Origin: Cyclobacteriaceae bacterium
GTDB lineage: Bacteria; Bacteroidota; Bacteroidia; Cytophagales; Cyclobacteriaceae
DNA: 8,394 nt
Assembly (NCBI GenBank): GCA_019751475.1
Contig: JAIENH010000716.1
Span: 1-8,394, forward strand
Direction of reading: 5' to 3'
Positions 7,483 through 8,394 of the stretch are shown piece after piece. Positions within the stretch are counted from its first letter, which is position 1; every line of letters starts with the position of its first letter. Both the position numbers and the translations under genes were made by a program. Under the pieces are notes generated by a model. That model worked only from the letters and a program-made list of their open reading frames with translations. It made no database searches and was not told where the DNA came from.

Positions 7483-7941
7483 ATGGCGACAATCAACCTC
7501 ACCATTAACGGCAAAAAGCAAACAGTAGATGTAGATCCGGCCACACCGTTGTTGTGGGTATTGCGAGAGCAACTTAGGCTTGTCGGAACAAAGTATGGAT
7601 GCGGCGTGGCACAATGTGGTGCATGCACAGTTCATGTAAATGGAACTGCCGTTCGTTCTTGCTCGTTGCCTGTTTCAGCAGCACAGAATAGAGAGATTAC
7701 AACCATTGAAGGACTTTCTGAAGCCGGAGAGCACCCTGTGCAGAAAGCATGGTTAGAACTTGATGTTGCACAGTGCGGCTATTGCCAAACAGGACAGATT
7801 ATGTCTGCGGCTGCATTGCTAAAAACAAATCCGAACCCAAGCGATGCGCAAATTGAGACTGCCATGTCAGGCAATATTTGTCGGTGCGGAACTTATTTGC
7901 GCATACGAGAGGCCATCAAAACGGCAGCAGGACAGAAATAA
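7483..7941 (+). CDS. [2Fe-2S] subunit of a molybdenum hydroxylase, isoquinoline 1-oxidoreductase alpha (IorA) type
   Basis: This electron-transfer subunit of a xanthine oxidase-family enzyme carries electrons from the molybdenum centre in its partner; 152 aa, normal for IorA. The N-terminal plant-ferredoxin-type domain binds one [2Fe-2S] cluster through Cys40, Cys45, Cys48 and Cys60 ([17 protein letters not shown], then SC). The C-terminal helical domain binds the second through Cys98, Cys101, Cys133 and Cys135 ([12 protein letters not shown] and [11 protein letters not shown]). All eight ligands are present. There is no signal peptide. It lies 38 bases before the molybdopterin-subunit gene, which starts with a twin-arginine signal, so the folded complex is probably exported together. 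No FAD subunit is seen, as expected for the Ior/aldehyde-dehydrogenase type that passes electrons to a c-type cytochrome or other acceptor. The substrate could be an N-heterocycle or an aldehyde. Confidence 0.95.
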   Translation: MATINLTINGKKQTVDVDPATPLLWVLREQLRLVGTKYGCGVAQCGACTVHVNGTAVRSCSLPVSAAQNREITTIEGLSEAGEHPVQKAWLELDVAQCGYCQTGQIMSAAALLKTNPNPSDAQIETAMSGNICRCGTYLRIREAIKTAAGQK

Positions 7942-7979
7942 AATTGATCGAAACATCATTACCATAATTTTGAAAAAAA

Positions 7980-8394
7980 ATGGAAAAGATTAAGATATCA
8001 CAAAACAGACGATCATTTTTAAAGTCATCTGTGCTGGCCAGCGGTGGCCTCATGATCAGCTTCAGCGGATTGGCGAAACTAATGCCGGATGATAAAATCA
8101 GCACAACAAATCTTGCTGAACAATGGAATGAGATCACAGGCTATATCAAAATCACTTCCGACAATCTTATCAAAATTCTCAATCCAAATCCTGAGTTTGG
8201 ACAAAATGTGATGACGTCACTGCCCATGATTGTAGCCGAAGAATTGGATGTGGACTGGCAGAAGGTAGTGATTGAAATGGGCCCACACGACAATGTGAAA
8301 CTCGGACCTCAGTTTACGGGCGGCAGCAATTCCGTAAGAATGTATTGGAAACCTCTCCGCGAAGCAGGCGCGGCCGCACGGCAAATGTTGCGAG
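7980..8394 (+). CDS. Molybdopterin-binding subunit of the molybdenum hydroxylase, IorB type (partial, N-terminus)
   Basis: The first 138 codons of a gene that runs off the right edge; family members are about 700 aa or longer. The protein opens MEKIKISQNRRSFLKSS, a twin-arginine signal (R10-R11 in NRRSFLK) followed by the hydrophobic stretch VLASGGLMISFSG. This indicates Tat export of the folded, cofactor-loaded enzyme. The following EITGYIKITSDNLIKILNPNPEFGQNVMTSLPMIVAEELDVDW region (cited by character; about residues 54-96) is the N-terminal alpha/beta part of IorB-like subunits. GGSNSVRMYWKPLREAGAAA is a strong family segment near residues 114-133. The molybdopterin and catalytic Glu motifs lie outside the window. 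The ATG at 7980 is preceded by an A-rich run, not by a Shine-Dalgarno sequence. It is co-transcribed with the [2Fe-2S] subunit gene. Confidence 0.93.
   Translation, partial: MEKIKISQNRRSFLKSSVLASGGLMISFSGLAKLMPDDKISTTNLAEQWNEITGYIKITSDNLIKILNPNPEFGQNVMTSLPMIVAEELDVDWQKVVIEMGPHDNVKLGPQFTGGSNSVRMYWKPLREAGAAARQMLR

Noticed and set aside
7483..8394. Assignment to xanthine dehydrogenase or CO dehydrogenase
   Set aside because: No FAD (medium) subunit gene is present, and the start of the large subunit, with Tat signal and GGSNS...PLREAGAAA segment, fits the IorB/aldehyde-oxidising group instead.

Overview
The window looks like chromosome of a Bacteroidota bacterium, probably of the Cytophagales type. 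This is an inference from several signs: a type IX secretion (T9SS) style C-terminal tail at the left edge, almost no Shine-Dalgarno sequences, a TAnnTTTG-type promoter box, and the family make-up of the ABC exporter operon. There is no tRNA, rRNA, CRISPR array, insertion sequence or phage gene, and no gene-free stretch longer than 170 bases.

Left part (1-3872). A rightward gene ends at base 52 with the tail VINENGSIQVKKIIKQ, read here as the end of a T9SS sorting domain. Converging on it is a tight leftward operon, in transcription order: a TetR-family repressor, a TolC-like outer-membrane factor, a lipoprotein membrane-fusion (HlyD/YbhG-type) adaptor, and a DrrA/YbhF-type ABC ATPase. TetR/TolC overlap by 4 bases (ATGA) and TolC/HlyD by up to 11, so they are co-transcribed. 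This is the usual make-up of a TetR-controlled drug or toxic-compound exporter. However, no permease and no second ATPase follow before the convergent gene, and the ATPase itself lacks the standard Q-loop glutamine and H-loop histidine. A perfect 16-bp palindrome lies just upstream of a GTG that I prefer as the repressor start. A heptad-phased TTGACA repeat cluster with a 10-bp hairpin fills the HlyD/ATPase junction.

Middle (3873-5106). A leftward AraC-family regulator stands alone, with a 167-bp non-coding gap on its 3' side. A 170-bp divergent promoter region separates it from the rightward operon, which it probably controls.

Right part (5107-8394). A rightward gene series encodes an aldo/keto reductase (cytoplasmic), an exported NTF2/DUF4440-like small protein, an exported double-domain carboxymuconolactone-decarboxylase-like protein, a [2Fe-2S] subunit of the isoquinoline 1-oxidoreductase (IorA) type, and the first 138 codons of the matching molybdopterin subunit (IorB type) with a twin-arginine signal. 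Three of the five carry export signals, and the IorA-type subunit is likely carried out by its partner. The cluster therefore looks like an inducible oxidoreductase module acting mainly in the periplasm on aldehyde, N-heterocyclic or quinone-like compounds. The substrate cannot be read from the sequence.
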